64,000 nt of DNA from an uncultured Thiothrix sp. Its GTDB lineage: Bacteria > Pseudomonadota > Gammaproteobacteria > Thiotrichales > Thiotrichaceae. The stretch is from contig NZ_CALMZC010000055.1 in NCBI RefSeq assembly GCF_937873765.1, positions 44,544 to 108,543 on the forward strand. Direction: 5' to 3'. This document shows, piece by piece, positions 63,697 to 64,000 of this stretch. How positions within the stretch are numbered: the stretch's first letter is position 1; every line of letters begins with the position of its first letter. The notes beneath the pieces are model-generated. The model saw only the letters and a program-made list of their open reading frames with translations. It was not told the origin of the DNA and ran no database searches. A program made the position numbers and the translations under genes.

Positions 63697-63957
63697 ATGA
63701 GCTTAAGTGCTAGTATGAGTGTTTTAAAGGGATTTATTAGTAAGTACATCGCTATTAGGAATAAATTGGTCTATCTTAAAGTGTTATGTAAGTTTTGCTT
63801 GGTTACTATAAATCTAGTTTTTTTGAGTATTCAGTCGCCAATAGTTTTAGCGTCTGCACCTACTGGTTTTTTAAAAGTAAGTGGCCAAAATATCCTAAAT
63901 GAGAAAAATCAACAGATTTTCTTAAGAGGGGTAAATTTGCATACTTTAGACCTCTAG
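63697..63957 (+). pseudogene. Truncated cellulase-like (GH5) gene start
   Basis: The frame begins at an ATG with a GGGAG box seven bases upstream. It encodes a long basic signal-type leader with a hydrophobic core (about residues 30-52), then TGFLKVSGQNILNEKNQQIFLRGVNL, the typical first strand of glycoside hydrolase family 5 enzymes. Directly after LHTL a stop codon ends the frame at residue 86, far before the catalytic domain. The last 50 bases before the window edge do not continue the GH5 pattern in any frame. The gene is probably interrupted by a frameshift or an insertion; the rest lies outside. Confidence 0.55.
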
Positions 63958-64000
63958 CGAAAGTCAAGAGTGAGTCACCATTCGATTAATCAGCCCTGCA

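Overview
This 64 kb window is chromosomal DNA of a gammaproteobacterium with moderate GC and very dense gene packing. It starts in the last 120 codons of gyrB, and a near-perfect parS site overlaps the gyrB stop, so the window probably lies close to oriC. The cluster tonB-yqgE-ruvX-pyrR-pyrB-pyrC' has the arrangement known from pseudomonads. A DabA-type inorganic carbon uptake protein, a class I PHA synthase and the general gene style suggest a Thiothrix/Thiolinea-like sulfur bacterium (Thiotrichales). That genus-level placement is inference.

Layout. 0-5.5 kb: gyrB end, parS, oligopeptidase A with a coupled membrane protein, a secreted beta-repeat protein, then (minus strand) yrdA, ycgL, an unknown membrane protein and speA, which read as one operon from speA. 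7.6-16.5 kb (plus): phaC with a hotdog thioesterase, an orphan dabA, a small exported protein, a STAND-like helical protein and uup. 16.6-19.7 kb: a secreted pair, a cohesin-like/Calx-beta protein with an IPTL-type C-terminal anchor overlapping a trypsin-like protease with dockerin-like repeats, followed by a hairpin-rich spacer. 20-26 kb: rnd, hisB, hisH, a DUF1840 protein, rlmI, an AEC transporter, hemF and an unlisted 48-residue membrane peptide.

26.4-29.2 kb (minus): an ECF sigma factor, its membrane anti-sigma factor and a subtilisin, with overlapping or closely spaced genes. A 408-bp gap with several inverted repeats separates this operon from fbp. 30.6-36.7 kb (minus): a long operon tonB-yqgE-ruvX-pyrR-pyrB-pyrC'-trmL-ribF for pyrimidine synthesis, tRNA modification and flavin synthesis. 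36.8-46.4 kb: a secreted lipase-like hydrolase, a HAD phosphatase, relA, then gspC, a sugar-nucleotide epimerase and purC on minus, and purE, purK, a methyltransferase and a GlsB-type membrane protein on plus.

46.6-64 kb: maeB, yaiI, uvrD, a three-gene minus operon (DUF4163/DUF3298 lipoprotein, VanX-like dipeptidase, CbiC/CobH-like protein without its catalytic His), pdxH, a small lipoprotein with three hairpins downstream, queG facing nnr-tsaE, a Tat-exported amidase, a COG3146 protein, glnE, and at the right edge the start of a cellulase-like gene cut off by an early stop.

Most of the window is housekeeping DNA. The parts worth a second look are the cohesin-like/dockerin-like pair, the sigma/anti-sigma/subtilisin operon, the orphan DabA, the CobH-like protein without its catalytic residue, the STAND-like fragment beside uup, and several hairpin-rich intergenic regions. 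I saw no tRNA, rRNA or CRISPR array.
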